Assembly (NCBI GenBank): GCA_911728435.2
Contig: OU452209.1
Location: forward strand, 10,584,869-10,648,868
Source of the DNA: Apoderus coryli
Taxonomy: Eukaryota > Arthropoda > Insecta > Coleoptera > Attelabidae
Reading direction: 5' to 3'
DNA length: 64,000 nucleotides
The position numbers and the translations under genes were made by a program. The notes below the pieces were generated by a model. That model did no database searches. It saw nothing but the letters and a program-made list of their open reading frames with translations, and was not told where the DNA came from. Below, piece by piece: positions 9,473 to 24,400 of the stretch (within the stretch, counting starts at the first letter, position 1; the number at the start of each line of letters is the position of its first letter).

Positions 9473-12400
9473 GTATGTTTATAGTTTAAGTACCTATATA
9501 TTTGTACCTCGGAACCAGAATACCAAAAAGATATTTTATGGTAGATAAATCTAAATTATTGTCTGTTTGTATAGTGTTAATTTTATGTTGTTATTTAGTT
9601 TCTAATTTTGTTAAGGGTTACATGTTATTACCTAAATGGTGTTTGTAATTTGAATATAAATAAATAAAATTATATCGTTAAAAAAATGTAAATTGGAGTA
9701 TGCACAGATAATATTTGTGAGAAGATCTTAAAACTTTACATGTATTTGCTTGTGTAGTGAAAAAATGGCAGTAATGTACAGAAACATTTCTAACCCCAAT
9801 ATTTTTTTCTTTTGAGACTTATCCTAATTTCGCTTAGGCCAAAAATACATTTGAGGAATTGGTATGTAGGTGTAGAACAAGTCCTTTCTCAGAGATAATA
9901 TTTAAAGTGGAGTTAAACTACTGCATACTTATGTAGTTTATACATTTTGAAACAACACACATCAGTTGTATTATTATGGCTTAAGTCTTTACAAAACTGG
10001 TAGAATCTTTTGGGAACCCAACTAGCAGGTTTTCTAAATCGTTATAGTTCTTATTAGAGATTGGCCTAGGGCAATCTTTAATGCACTGAAGATTTGTTGG
10101 GTAGCACCCTTTACCCTTTACGTCGCGTTGTTCTATTAAAGTCCACTTTTAACAACTCTTCACTAAAACCTTTATTATAATAAAGAATTCCAGCAGCGTC
10201 TTTTCGTGCCTCCTGTTCCTAGTATACTATTTTTTTTTGTTTACTTATGTAAAATGCTGCTGGTCCTGCAAAAAGAGCCTTAAATTCTTTAAAATCACAG
10301 GTTTCCATATTTTCGCTAACCTGACCATTTCCTGCCAATCGCACGTGTCATTATTTGGGAATTGGTAAGTTTTTTTCAACTACGTTGAATAACGGAATGA
10401 ATTGACTCTGCTTCTAGATCTGCTCTTGATCGGCATTTGTGATTAATCTTATTATTTTTATACATATGTTTCTTTCTAGACTAGAGCAGTTATCTGACCA
10501 TAAAGTCAATTCGATTACCTTGTAGGAAACATTATTTTACCAAGCATGAGGACACTTCGTTTCCTCCTCTTCTTAATACACCCTCATCCCACATCATACA
10601 AAAAGTATTTTCTCTTGTGGCATCATGGATGGTCAAACTGCATGAGCACAACTTCAGATAATAAAAACTTTGATAATTTTGCAAGTCACGGGTAGGCAAA
10701 CAGTGTCGATCATAATGACCTTTTACTCCAGTAAGTTTTGCCTGGATTTTATTTGTTTTTTATCCAGAAAAACTAGGTGTCAGCAACAAGCTGTAAGAAA
10801 CCGATCAAAAGCTAACATCCGCAATAGGGTCATGGATTTGACTAAATACTCGCAAGATGCAAAGTCGAGAATAACCAGCTATTCTCGATTGCAAACATTA
10901 GGGTGTCAGGGGTCTATTGATCCTTTCTTCAAGTAAGTTTTGCCTGGATTTGTTTGAGTCTTCTGATTTTAAGGGTATATCAGGTTGGCATCTGAAAGGT
11001 GCTGGTCGTATTAGTTTTGTAAATTTATTCTTAAATCTGGGGAACTTGCTTTTCGGAGTTTTTTTTTTGCGTTTTCTCACTAGCTCTAGAGTAATGTTGG
11101 AAATTTTGATGTGATTTCGGACACCAATGTAAATTCTTTTCAGATATTGTATTGACCGGTCCATGTTTTCCCCTTTTTGTCGTTACGGCATCCTTCTTCT
11201 TGCGGTATCCACAGTCTGATGTAAGATATAAGGTGTGTTTAAAAATGTGTTACATAATATATCTGTATTGTTGGTATAGGTTACTTTACTCTGCCTTTCT
11301 TCTTCTGTTGGCTCTTTCGTACTTTCTAGGCTCTTAAGGTATTTGTTTCACCCTGGATGCAATATCTTGACGTCTTTATTTATGAGAAGATAATGACACA
11401 ACTGTCACTTTCAGACAAAGGTTTATTAGTTTTTTTTGGCACAATTGGTGCAATAAGTCACGGTTTTGAAAATATTTCCATAAAATTTAAAAAAATCTAG
11501 ATCAGTAAAAATGTTATTTTTGATATACCCTGCACAGGGTTATTCACGATTTATGGCGCGGAATATTCTGGACAAACTACGTGACTTTTAAAAAGTTTCA
11601 TTTGTTGGACATGTGGGCATCTACTATGGCTACTTTTTAAAATTGGTTTAGTATTATACAGGGTGTCCCAAATAACCTAAAAGTATCAAAGTTGTGTTTT
11701 TTTAAATGGAATGCCCTGTATATTATTGCACTTTTAGATCCTCTGATCAAATTAAGTGTCTGTTTCATTAAGGTTTATAATACCTAAACCTTAAGGTTTT
11801 TTAAATAAATTGAATTTTCTCAAAATCTAGCCTCATGTTCATCTTTCAAATACTTAGGAACTATTAAAGTCATGTTGACGAAATGAACACTAAAGTGTAA
11901 AAATAGATCATATTTGATATTCCATTTGCAATAAACTTGCAATCTTATACAGGGTGTCCAAAAATTAAAACTACTCAAATAAGAACTTTAAGTTGCTATA
12001 ACTTCATTAATGTAAATGGAACGTCATATTTCTGAACTTACCTAGCAATGTACTTACTAATTACCTGTCGAATGGTATTAGGGTGTACTATAGCTAAGTC
12101 TGTGGGTTTTGGCAGAAAACGCCAAATAATTGATTTGTACACCATTTGGTGTTTTTAAATAAATGTTTTAATGTATCTAGTCGCCTATGGAATCAGAAAT
12201 GTCAAATAAATTATTTTATCTGTCAATTTAATTTACTGTTCATGCTTTACTAGTGTTATTATTGATGTACAATTGTTAGTTTTGGTGTTGTTTTGTTAAA
12301 ATGAAGATTATTTATTCAAAAGAAGAACGTATTGATATGATATTGATCCTTGGAGAATGTCATCAAAATTCTTTATTGGCTTCTCGAGTTTATGCTGAAA

Positions 12401-15400
12401 GGTTTCCTATACGACATCATCCAATACTAGCTGCTTTTGAGAGATTATTAAATCAGTTTAAGGAAACTGGAAGTGTTAGCTACAAGAAATACGTGAAAAG
12501 AAAACCTGTCACCGAAAATGAAGAAACTATTTTTGCTATAGTTGGTTCAGTTATCGAAAATCCTAATATTAGTCAAAATCACATACCAATATTAGTCAGG
12601 CAAGTATTTCATGAGTGCTTAAAAAACATAGATTTCATGCTTATAAAATTGAGCTTTGTCAAGAGCTTTATGGAAATGATTTTGACAATAGAATTGAATT
12701 TTGCATGTGGGTGTTAGATAAAGTGGCAGCAAATGAAACATTTTTTTGATAATGTGTTATTTAGTGACGAATGTACATTTCATAACAATGGCCTCGTGAA
12801 CAGATACAACTACCATTATTATTCTGACTCGAATCCCCATGAATACAGAATCATCAGCAATCAAAATAGGTGGTCCATTAATGTGTGGGGTGGAACATTC
12901 GGCCCATATTTAATAGGACCCTATTTTTTTGAGGGATCTTTAAATGTTATGATGTTTCTCGATTTTCTTCTACACCAACTTCCTGTATTATTAGAAGAAA
13001 TTCCTTTAAACAGGAGAAAAACCATGTGGTTTCAATTAGATGGAGCTCCGCCTCATTATCATCACGAGTTTCGGCAATTTTTGGATACCAATTTTCAAAA
13101 CAGGTGGATAGGAAGAAATGGATTTAAAAATTGGCCTCCCAGATCTCCCGATTTAACTCCTCCGGATTTCTTTTTATGGGGATACGTGAAAGGGATTGTA
13201 TACAAGACACCTCCAACAACACCACACGCTATGAAAATACGCATAAGAGATGCATTTTAAACGGTTACCCCACAAATGTTGACCAGAGTTAGCCGTAGTT
13301 TTCAAAAAAGAATATCGAAGTGTCTGGAAATGGACGGTCAACATTTCGAACACATGTTATGAATATTTTGGTAGAGATTTATCAGTGCTATTTTATTTCC
13401 ATTAATGCTGTTTATGCATAATTAAGAATAATTCATAATGACTTTTATAATAATTGTGGATCATTTGACATTTCTGATTCCATAGCCTACTAAGATATAT
13501 TAAAATGTTTCTTTAAAAAACACCAAATGGTGTACAAAACAATTATTTGGAGTTTTCTTCCAAAACGCGCAGACTTAGCTATAGTACACCCTAATACCAT
13601 TCGACAGGTAATTAGTAAGTACATGGATAGCTAAGCTCAGAAATATGACGATCCATTTACATTAATGAAGTTATAGCAACTTAAAGTTCTTATTTGAGTA
13701 GTTTTAATTTTTGGACACCCTGTATAAGATTGCAAGTTTATTGCAAATGGAATATCAAATATGATCTATTTTTACACTTTAGTGTTCATTTCGTCAACAT
13801 GACTTTAATAGTTCCTAAGTATTTGAAAGATGAAAATAAGGCTAGATTTTGAGAAAATTAAATTTATTTAAAAAACCTTGAGGTTTAGGTATTATAAACC
13901 TTAATGAAACAGACACTTCATTTGAAATGAGGATCTAAAAGTGCAATAATATACAGGGCATTCCATTTAAAAAAACATAACTTTGATACTTTTAGGTTAT
14001 TTGGGACACCCTGTATAATACTAAACCAATTTAAAAAAGTAGCCATAGCAGATGCCCACACGTCCAACAAATGAAACTTTTTGAAAGTCACGTAGTTTGT
14101 CCACAATATTCCGCGCCATAAATCGTGAATAACCCTGTATAGTAATCGTAAGTTTGGTAGTCGAAATTGTAGTTTCAACACAAGCAGACGTTTTTATAAA
14201 GAATGACTTTTTCTTCTAAATCTACAAATAAAAAAGTTTTTCCTCTTCCAAACTCTATCCGTGGACACATTGTATAATTGAAATGATCCAGATAAAACTG
14301 GTTGTACTCCTTTTAAAAAACTGTATAACACATTCTATATCATAATCTATATTTAATTATTAGGATATTACGAGTCATGGATATTTTAGTTTGGCGCATA
14401 CTTACCTAAAAGGTAGCGTTGCCCTAAACCTTTCTGGTAAGAACCTTCACTTAAAAAAAATTCGCGTGCAGCACAGTACACGTGATAGAAGTGAATACTT
14501 CTTCCACGAGAATTTCAAACTACACCATATTTATTTCTCTTTGGTAAAGTATATATTATTAATATTTTTAATTGACTCATAATTTTCAAACGAATCTAAG
14601 CATCACGAAGCCCAAGCACAATCTTCTTCCTTATGGCTGACCCTTTCTAATATTTCTAAAAATTGAGCGGTTGTATCGACAGTATCTCGTATAATACACA
14701 ATCTTTGCCTTGTAAAATAACACCCTAAGTGTAGCTGTGCCTATGCATGACTCGTTTTCTCTCGCCGCTATATACATAATAGTGTATGGTATAGGATATA
14801 GTGTGTAGCATACACCACAAATATCTCTGTCTCTCTCTCCCTCATATTTGTTATATGCTTCATCTCTTTTGCGGGGCGAAAATATTAAATCGTGCTGTGA
14901 CGTGACGCGAACTTTAAAAATCACTCTCATGCGGCCAAAGAAGTTTTCACTTCAAAAATTAAGTGTTGTAAAGAACGAAAATATTTGAAGGTTACTTTTA
15001 TGAATATACATACAAAATTATATTGAACCTTAGAGCTTTGGGGATAGCTGCTGCCCTTACCGAGTTTAAGACCCAACTGTCCCTTAAAATGGTTTGGGGA
15101 ATTTATTATGAGGGATCAATTTTATCCGTTAGTTGTACCTATTTGCAATATAGATACTACCCTACTTACCCCTGTTTTTAATTTTCCAGCAATTCTATAA
15201 ACAAAACTAAATCATATTTCACACAAATAATACACAACTTAAATCAAAACTATTTACTGAGCCTAAACAAACTAAAACAAGATGCTGCGAAAGAAAAACC
15301 AAATGATTTGTTTCTGAAATTGAAATCATTTCAAGTGCCTTACCGTGCAGATTTTTGTTCACGTTAAATATATTGAGTTTTTTCAATTTTTGCTTTAGTG

Positions 15401-18400
15401 CATACCACATATTGAAATTTACAAGGCCACTTGACTTTTTTCAATTTCTTCAATTGTCATAATTCCAATTATTGATTTGAAGACTTTACAGCATACTAAG
15501 TCTCAATGTTTATTGAAATTTCTCTCAAACGACACTTTTCTGTCATGATTTCAACGTTGACTTTAAGTCAATGTCCTTACAGCATAAGGCTGATTGTTTG
15601 GATATCTTACATTATAACATGTATCTCGCTAAAGTAACAAAAGTTAGCGAAAACCGCAATACTCTATTAACAATGGAATTACCCTGAAGTCTCTACCAAA
15701 TTGAGTCACAGTGTTATCGATATAGGGTTATTATTTATGTTACAGAGAAGTGACGACGACGATGATATCGCACATTCTAAAAAAATTAAAATAAATCAAC
15801 GAAATGGCAAGAAAGAATTACAGATTAAAGTTACTAGAATAAATACTACAGCTGGGGCTAATAGTAATTCAAGTTCACATACACAGGACCACACTGATCG
15901 AGATATCGACGAATCTGGACATCATGAAGACACATCAGAGGAACAGACCAGTATTGAAAATTCAGCTACACATCCAAATGTTAGATCATTTATAAAGGAG
16001 AAATTTCTGGTGGAGATGCCAGATGATTTTTACCAATTTTGGGAATTGTGTAAAACACTTAATGGAAAGCAACCTACTGATGCCTTAAAGCCTGTTGGAT
16101 TAAATTTGGTGGGGCCATATGATGTACTTGCAGGCAAAATGGATCAATTTAAAGAAAAATCATCTGAGGTAAGGAACATTATAATATTCAAAAAGATAAA
16201 CAATCTCGCAGTTGAATTAAAATATTAGATGTCACTATATTAGTTTCTTATAAATATGCTACTTGTTCTTGTGGTCATAATATAACCTCAGTAGTAGAAT
16301 TAAGAATTTCGTTCTTAATTACTGACCATAAGTTCAACTAATGAGTCTCGGACGAACAAAGAGGTTATGCAAGTTTAGTACAGTGATATAGCGATTAAGT
16401 TAAAACCTGTTCTGCCTCTTCAAATCACAACGTATCAAAAAAAAAACACGTCCATCTATCTATACAATGAAAATATTGGTCCGTTTGAAGCCTTTAACTT
16501 AAATGTATAATGCAATGTTGGATCCACAAATCTTCGATCTTATGGACACTATAATTCTAATTACATCAATCTCTTGGACTGGACTAAATTTCACTTTCTC
16601 CTCAAATCAAGTATCCACGCCTGTACTACAACTACAAGAAATTCCCGTACTATAAATTTCAAGGTCCCGATACTCCTTCAATTTTTGTTGGGGGTTACAC
16701 CTACTGAATTTATGATCGAGGTATGCATTTTTTAATTTCGCATTGTTAGAGTTACAACATTTTTAAGAACTTTGTAGTAGTTTCAATGTTCATATTAATT
16801 TAAATTTCTGGAAGGGCTAAGGAGGATTAGTAAATCTAGACTTTTAAGGGGTACATTGTCGGGTACATTATTATCAAAGATTATAGTTTAAAAGACGATG
16901 AACTTGCACATAAAATCGAGACACAGCATCACCTGTTACGAGGGTTGCCTTTTATATTTCGGGATTTGGCAACCCTGGTGTTGCAATCTGGCAACTGACA
17001 GCTCTATCGTAAAGTTGGACATTTTTGAGGTTATACGTGCTCAGAACGTTTTGCCATACGAGCGCTATTTGTGTTGGTTAAAATGGAATTAAATCGTGAA
17101 CATTTTCGTGCGATTATTTTTTACAACTTTCGACATGGATTAACTCAGCAACAGTGCATGGATGAACTTAATTAAATTTTTGGCGATGAAGCTCCATCAA
17201 GGACCGGTGTTTATCGATGGTATGGTGAATTCAATCGTGGGCGTAGTTCAGTCAAGACGAATTTCGTGAAGGTCGTCCAAAATCAGTTGTTGGTCCGAAA
17301 ACCACTGATGCTGTGTGCGAACTGATATTGGAAGATCGTCATGTGACCTATCAAGAGATTGAGACAACCTTAGGCATTAGTGGGACCAGCATACATTCAA
17401 TATTGCATAAACATTTGACTGTCAAAAAAATTTGTTCGCGTTGGATCCCACACAATTTGTCAATCGCTCAAAAAAATACTCGTGTCGATTGGTCGAAAGA
17501 AATGCTCAAAAAATACAATCGCGGTGCTTCGAAACACGTCTATGACATCGTGACAGGTGATGAATCGTGGATTTACACGTATGAGCCCGAAAGTAAACAG
17601 CATTCGATTGTATGGGTGTTTCAAGATGAGCCAAATCGAACAACAGTTGTTCTCGCACGAGGCACTTCCAAGCAAATGAGAACTAGAACAACGCAGAACA
17701 GTCAATTCTGAATGGTACACAACCATTTGTTTGCCAGTTGTCTTCCAAGAAATCAGGAAAGCTAATCGCCGAAGACGGATCACTCTTCACCACAACAATG
17801 CTAGCTCTCACACATTGGCTTAAACAACTGCATTTTTGAGCACCCAAAACATCGATTTGATGAGTCATGAGCCGTATAGTCCTGACTTGGCACCGAATGA
17901 CTTCTTTTTATTCCCGTACGGAAAAAAACAAACTGAGAGGTCAACCTGAAGAAGCGGTTGCTGCATTCAGAATGCATGTTTTGGAGATACCTCAATCAGA
18001 GTGGCAAAAGTGCTTCGCCAATTGGTTCACACGCATGCAAAAGTGTATAGATCTTCATGGGGAATATTTTGAAAAACAATAAAGTGATTTTCTATGATTA
18101 ATATTTGTTTTTGTTCTCTAATCCCGAAATATAAAAGGCATCCCTCGTATACGCTTTGATTCTGTTTGTTGACGGTGATGTATCATTCGACCCCTAGTGC
18201 TATTTGAAAATTTGTGTCCATCCCTATCACAGGGCTAAAGCGACCATATACATGTATACATAGTAATTATAGTTTTTTGCGTTTATTAGGCGTCTTTTCC
18301 AACAACACTCGTGGAGCGTTGTCAGAAGCTAACTCCTGTTTTTTTTTTATATAAATCAAAACGATCGTCATTATAATTAATTGATCGCAAGTAGGAAATT

Positions 18401-21400
18401 ACTGAACTCAATTACAATAGTGCGGACGTGTTTAAAGCAGATACAGATCGTTGGTGGTTGAGTTATAATACAGGCTTTCCCAATAAGAGGTGTTATTTTG
18501 ATATTCAAAGGAAAATGCCATTTTTTGAGATAAATGATCGAATGTTTATTTCATTATAAAGAGGAAGGTATGCCGTTAATAATAGAAAATAACATCAGCC
18601 AAATGACCACCACAATCACGCCTACAGGACCATATCCTTTTCATGAAATTTTCCATTACCAAATCGCAAAGTGGCTGCCCTATGTCCTCGATAGCCTCAC
18701 GAATTCCATCTTTGAGGTCTTGAATCGACGCTGGGCTGTTGGCGTAGACCTTCTCTTTCGCGTGGTCCCAAAGGAAGAAGTCGCAAGGTGTTAAATCGCA
18801 AGATCTCGGTGGCCAATTGTGATCACCTCTTCGAGAGATAACACGGTCCGCAAACTTTTCCCGTAAAAGATCAATGGTTTCGTTGCTTGTGTGGCACGTA
18901 GCGATGCTTGTTGAAAGTAAACGTTGTCCAGATCAATACCATCCAATTCCGGCCATAAAAAATCATGAATCATCTCTTGATAGCGCAATCCATTCACCTG
19001 GGTTTTCTTCAACGCTTTCGGCCACAGCAGCAATATTCTCGGCTGTTCTTGAGCGACGTGCACAGGTTTTATTCTTCACATCACTAACTTGTTCCAATAG
19101 CTCGAATTTTTCCACCAATTTCTGTATTGCGGTCCGACAAGGTGCTTCACGACGACCCAAAAATGTTCGAGTTTTACGAACCGTCTCTGCCAAATTTTCA
19201 CCATTTTTATAGTGAATTTTAATAATTTCAATGCGTTGTTGAAGCGTGTATCGTTCCATTTTTATTAATGGCGTAGTTTCTACTTGTCAAATGTCAAAAA
19301 ATGACAGCTCCAAAAGTGACATATACCGAAATAGCGGGCTATTCAAAATAACACCTCTTATTGGAAACCCTTTTATATTTTCGCACATTATCTTCAGAAT
19401 AACATTTGCCTGTATTTTTGGTTATGCTAAGGCAAATGTTGTTTCTTTTCACGACACGCCAAAGTGTTTCAAGCAACACGTTTTCAAATCAAATCAAAAC
19501 TTTATTGTTCCCAAAACATACAGTTTTCCAAATATGAGTTTGGTTTGATACATGGTACATATGATAATACTCGTACAATACTACAATAACAATAATATTA
19601 TAACAACTTAACGATCATCCTATCCAATTAACAAATAGGCAAACCAAAAGAATAACAAAAAGAAAAACAGATAAAAAACACGTTTATAGAAAGCTCCTGA
19701 CGTGTCTACAGCTTGCTGTTTTATCCCTTCGTGACTTAAAATCTGACACGGCTTATTCTTATTAGAGTTGAGACAAGGGGCACTAGTCTGACGGCCATCA
19801 ATTTAGTAAGTTGTAGCATTTTATTTCTGTCTTAGCAGCATATTTGTACCGCTTGAACGCTCGACAACATACCTGCGTTTATCATTAAGGATTGTGACAC
19901 CGTCTTTGCCAAACCTTTGCAATATATATTTAACCTTTCGTTACAATCTCACATATTTCCTGACCCTTCGAAGATGGGTCGTATATGCCCGGTACTATAA
20001 GTCTGGGGAACTTGACAGAATTGTAAATTATCGGCCAATTTCCTATCCAATTGCTCTGAAGTGTTTGAGATTGTACTGCACAACAAGCTATACAACCAGG
20101 TCTAAGTTGGTCTGGCAACAACATGGATTTTTTCAGGAGCGCTCCACTGTAAGCAAATAAGCGACGACTTTTTTTTACAGGATATATACCCAGCTGTTGG
20201 CCGGGGTTTTGAGGTAGATGCAAGCTATACAGATTTTTCTAAAGCCCTCGACACGATCGATCATCGTGGCTTCAGGAACTTAATTGCATTTTTTGTCATA
20301 TTTAACGACTCGTCAGCAGTCCGTTGAATATAATGGCTATTGGTCTGATTGCTTCAGTGTGCCGAGTAGAGTTTGCTATCTTTGTGAACAGTATTGGTGA
20401 TCATTTCTCAAGCCAGCACTTGCTTTTTGCGGATGATTTAAAGTTGTACAATGTTGTACGCTGTGCGGATGATTGAGTTCGTTTGCAAAGATACCTACAT
20501 ATGCGATCTGCATGGTGTGACCTAAATAAACTTGCCTTAAATGCGAATAAATATAAATCTATAACGCTTACAAAACGCCTTACACCTGTGATGCACAACT
20601 ACATATTTAATGGGATCGCGTTGGAGAGATGTAATTTGATTAAGGACCTCTGCTAGCTGTTAACAGTGAATTGAGTTTTAATGACCATGTATCACATGTT
20701 TCGGCGGCTGCACTAAAGATGCGAGCACTTCAAATTTCGCAAAACCAAAGAGTACAGGCAAAACTGTTGAAATAATTTAAAATGCGTTGTTATTACCAGA
20801 GAAAAACACCCATAATGGTAATAAACTAGCTTAAGCTTGTAGTTTAATACATTTGAAAAATCGTGAGGAAATGTCACGTTTCCGCACTCAGTGCTGTAAA
20901 GTTACTTTTCCGCACTGTTTTTAACATTGCTATAACTAATATAAAGTCAGATATTTTATGCTATATGCTATAATTGTCATAAATGTTAATAACTGTTTAG
21001 CCACAATAACTATTGTTGTGTAGGCATAAAGCATTATTATTTCCTCATATTTCTAATTTTAGGAGTGTATTTTACATTGGCGATACTTTCGAGACCCTCC
21101 AGAGTTGCAAACTGTATTGAAAGGTGCTGATAATACAGGATATCACATTGGTTATTTTAGGGACGTACCTGAAGAATTGCCAGTATTATTGGTTTCTAAT
21201 AAGGCAAAGGAAAATGGGATATTGCATTCGATGGGAGAAAATATTTTTGCTGCTGTAAAGTAAGTTACAATGATAAAAATAAATAATAAAAATACTTTAA
21301 AAAATAGCTTTTAATGACATGAGTAGAGGAGCTATGTCGGTTCTGCATAATTTCTTATCGGAAATAACATGGGAAAACGCTAAGGTCCTAAAACTCCGAA

Positions 21401-24400
21401 AATGGTTCTTTTCAAATTCACGCGCTTGATGGCCCCGCGACGTTATAAACGACATAAACGATGTAATTGACATAAACGACGTTTATGTCATTTACGTCGT
21501 TATTACCTCGCGGGGCCATCAAGCGCGTAATTTTGAAAAGAGCCATTTTCTTTTCGGACCTTAGGGTTTTCCCATGTTATTTTCCTAAATTATGAGGCAG
21601 AACCAACATAGCTAAACTACTGACATGTATGACTCATTTGGGCTTTTTTGAGACTGATATGGGCCACAAGCACTCTATCGCCGCTTGTGTCCGGGTCGCA
21701 TATTGGAATGTTACCGACACGTCCGCTGTTCGGGAGTTTCTGTGAAGATGCAGAGAAGGACTAACAACTTACAAACCCAGTCCGGGTCCTGGCTTCGACA
21801 TCACCCGTTTCGGGCATTCGCCAGTCACATTATTTTATCAGAGCAATCATTGTGGAGAATGATTGTGTTTTCATATTCAAAACAAAAGTTAATTTATACT
21901 ACTTGAAAACACCAATTTTTAAGAAGGGATATAAATCTGATGTTTCAAGCTACCGGTCGGTTTCTGTCTTTAGAGCTATACCCAAACTCTTCGATAACTT
22001 AATTACAAAAATTTTGCACCTGTTTTCAAGAGCAGTACGGATTTTTGTCCGGCAGATCTATGGAGCTTAATCTTCTGGCCTTCGTCGACTATTTGATTGC
22101 GGCGATGGAGGAGGTTTATCAGTTTCATACCGTATATACTGAGTTCTCCAATGCCTTCGATAGGGTTAGTCATGAGGTACTGGTGGCAAAGCTGGCAATT
22201 GCTTTTTAGGGATGGCCTAAAGGATTCTGACATTGCGGGATGCAGAAATTTTACAGGCAGAGTTGAATAGATTGTTTTTGTGGTGTGAGGCGAACGGCAT
22301 GGATCTAAATATATCTAAATGTTTTGTTATACATTTTAATACATCAAGGATGCCTATAAGTTATAATTACAATATTTATGGAAATGAATTGAGTTCTGTT
22401 GACACAGTTAGAGATCTTGGTGTCCTGCTTGATAGTTCACTGAATTCGTTTAAGGGTTCATATTCCTCTCTGGTTAGACCAATCTGGAGTACGCGTCCGC
22501 TGCCCTATTCATAGTTTAGAAAAAGTACAAAACAGGTTTTCTGGGAACCACCAACAAGTATTTCCTTAAGTCCAATAATATTAGGTAGCATTTTATTAAT
22601 TGTTTATTGTTGTATTTCGTAGTTTTTACTTGGAGGAATTAAAGAAAACTGGAGATCCATTTAAAAAAATGAATATAGCAAAAATTCAAACCGCCTTAAA
22701 GAAGAGAGCTGATGAATTAAAGCTAGACATGTCACCTAAAACTGAAGGAATTGTCTCAAGAGAAAAGAAAATTGTAGCTAGGACGTTTAACAAAATTGGA
22801 TTAGTTGTGCCTTACGATAAAAAGTGAGTATAATATGGGTGAAACATAGTAAGAACTAATATGCTAAGCATATGTTGAGAACCTTATTCAATAGATATGA
22901 GTCTGCGCTTTAGCTAACATTATCTCCTTTTATGTGGATAGGAACTCCCTGAAAAGCTTAATTTCTATTCCACAGGCTGTCTTTACTCTAATTGTATTTG
23001 TACCGTGTTTTCTGTGGATATTACTCTTGGATTGTTATATTTGGATCTTCTCTACGTCCCCTTTCCATTTTTAAAATTATTAAGGTAGGAGTTTCTAATC
23101 CTTTGTCTATCTCTTTCTTCCCTTTTATTCTTCATAATTTCTTTGATAAGTTTGTGTATTTCTGTCCATTTTTCTGGATTCGATCATTTTATCAAAGATG
23201 TTTCCTTCTTTTCAGTGATTTTTTATTTTTAGCTCAGTTTGAAATTTTCTCCTTTTTCATTTATGGCATTCTATAATTTTTGTGTGTTTTGACGTATCAA
23301 TTCTTTTGCAGTGTACACATCGGTTGTCTTCCTGTTTGCCAAACCTTTTGAAGACTGACCAAAACAGCCGTGTCCTGATAAAAATTGAGTTATATAGTAC
23401 TCTATGACTTAAGGTTTGCAGTTTGTCCATATAGTCTTGTTACCTGTTACCAATCTAACCTGCTTTACTCAGGATATATACTCAGCTCTTAAGAATGGCT
23501 TACAGGTTGATGCGATATACACTGACTTCTCGAAGGCCTTTGATAGGATCGATCATGCAATACTTATGACTAAGCTGGATATCATGGGCTTTCAACACTA
23601 AATTCAGAGATTTTTGATCTTCATCTTTTACTCCTACCAGGGAAGCAATCTAGCTCCACTCTTATTTGCCATCTATGTAAACGACATCGCTGCTGAAGTC
23701 TCTAGCGACTATCTTTTGTTCGCCGATGATTTGAAATTGTATAGACCAATTGCTACCCAGGACATATGCATATGCTTGCAACGGGATCTCGAGGAACTTG
23801 AGGAATGGTGCATTAGAAACAGGCTTCCGCTCAACGTCAGTAAGTGCCAACTCATGTCATTTACCAGACGACAGAGTGTAACTAGTTTCAATTATACGCT
23901 GTTCTTGAATCTTGTGAGTCAATAAAGAACTTGGATAGTGAAATGACGTTTGATGCTCATATTGACTCTATTTCACAAAGCTCGATTTGAATGATGGGTT
24001 TTATTCTCCGCTCAACTACTGATTTTCGGGATATTGACTGTCTGCTTCAGCTGTACGTAAGTTTTGTCCGCTATAGATTGGAATATGCCTCTTTTATATG
24101 GTCTCCTTTATACCAGGTACACATCAATAAATTGGAGCGTATTCAAAGAAAATTTTTAAAAATTTTAGCTTTTAAGATCGATGGATATTTCCCAGTCAGG
24201 GGCATTGACCATAATATATTATTAAACAGATTTAATGTTAATTCATTGGTTTTTCGTAGAGATTCGGCTGGTCAAATATTCCTGTTTAAGCTTATAAACG
24301 GCATAATTGACTCCCCTCGCCTTTTGGAACAATTGCCCTTTAATTTACCACAATTTTTTTCTCGAACAATGAATTTATTTAGAGTCCGCGTTTCAACACG

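Noticed and set aside
14631..14930. 99-codon minus-strand open frame in HPF1 intron 1
   Set aside because: Composition-driven, covers a CT-rich run, no domain, no splice or promoter support.
17460..17995. Minus-strand open frames over the mariner at 16939-18147
   Set aside because: Antisense shadows of the transposase sequence.
22992..23276. 94-codon hydrophobic open frame in HPF1 intron 4
   Set aside because: T-rich DNA yields Phe/Leu-rich frames; no start context or motif.
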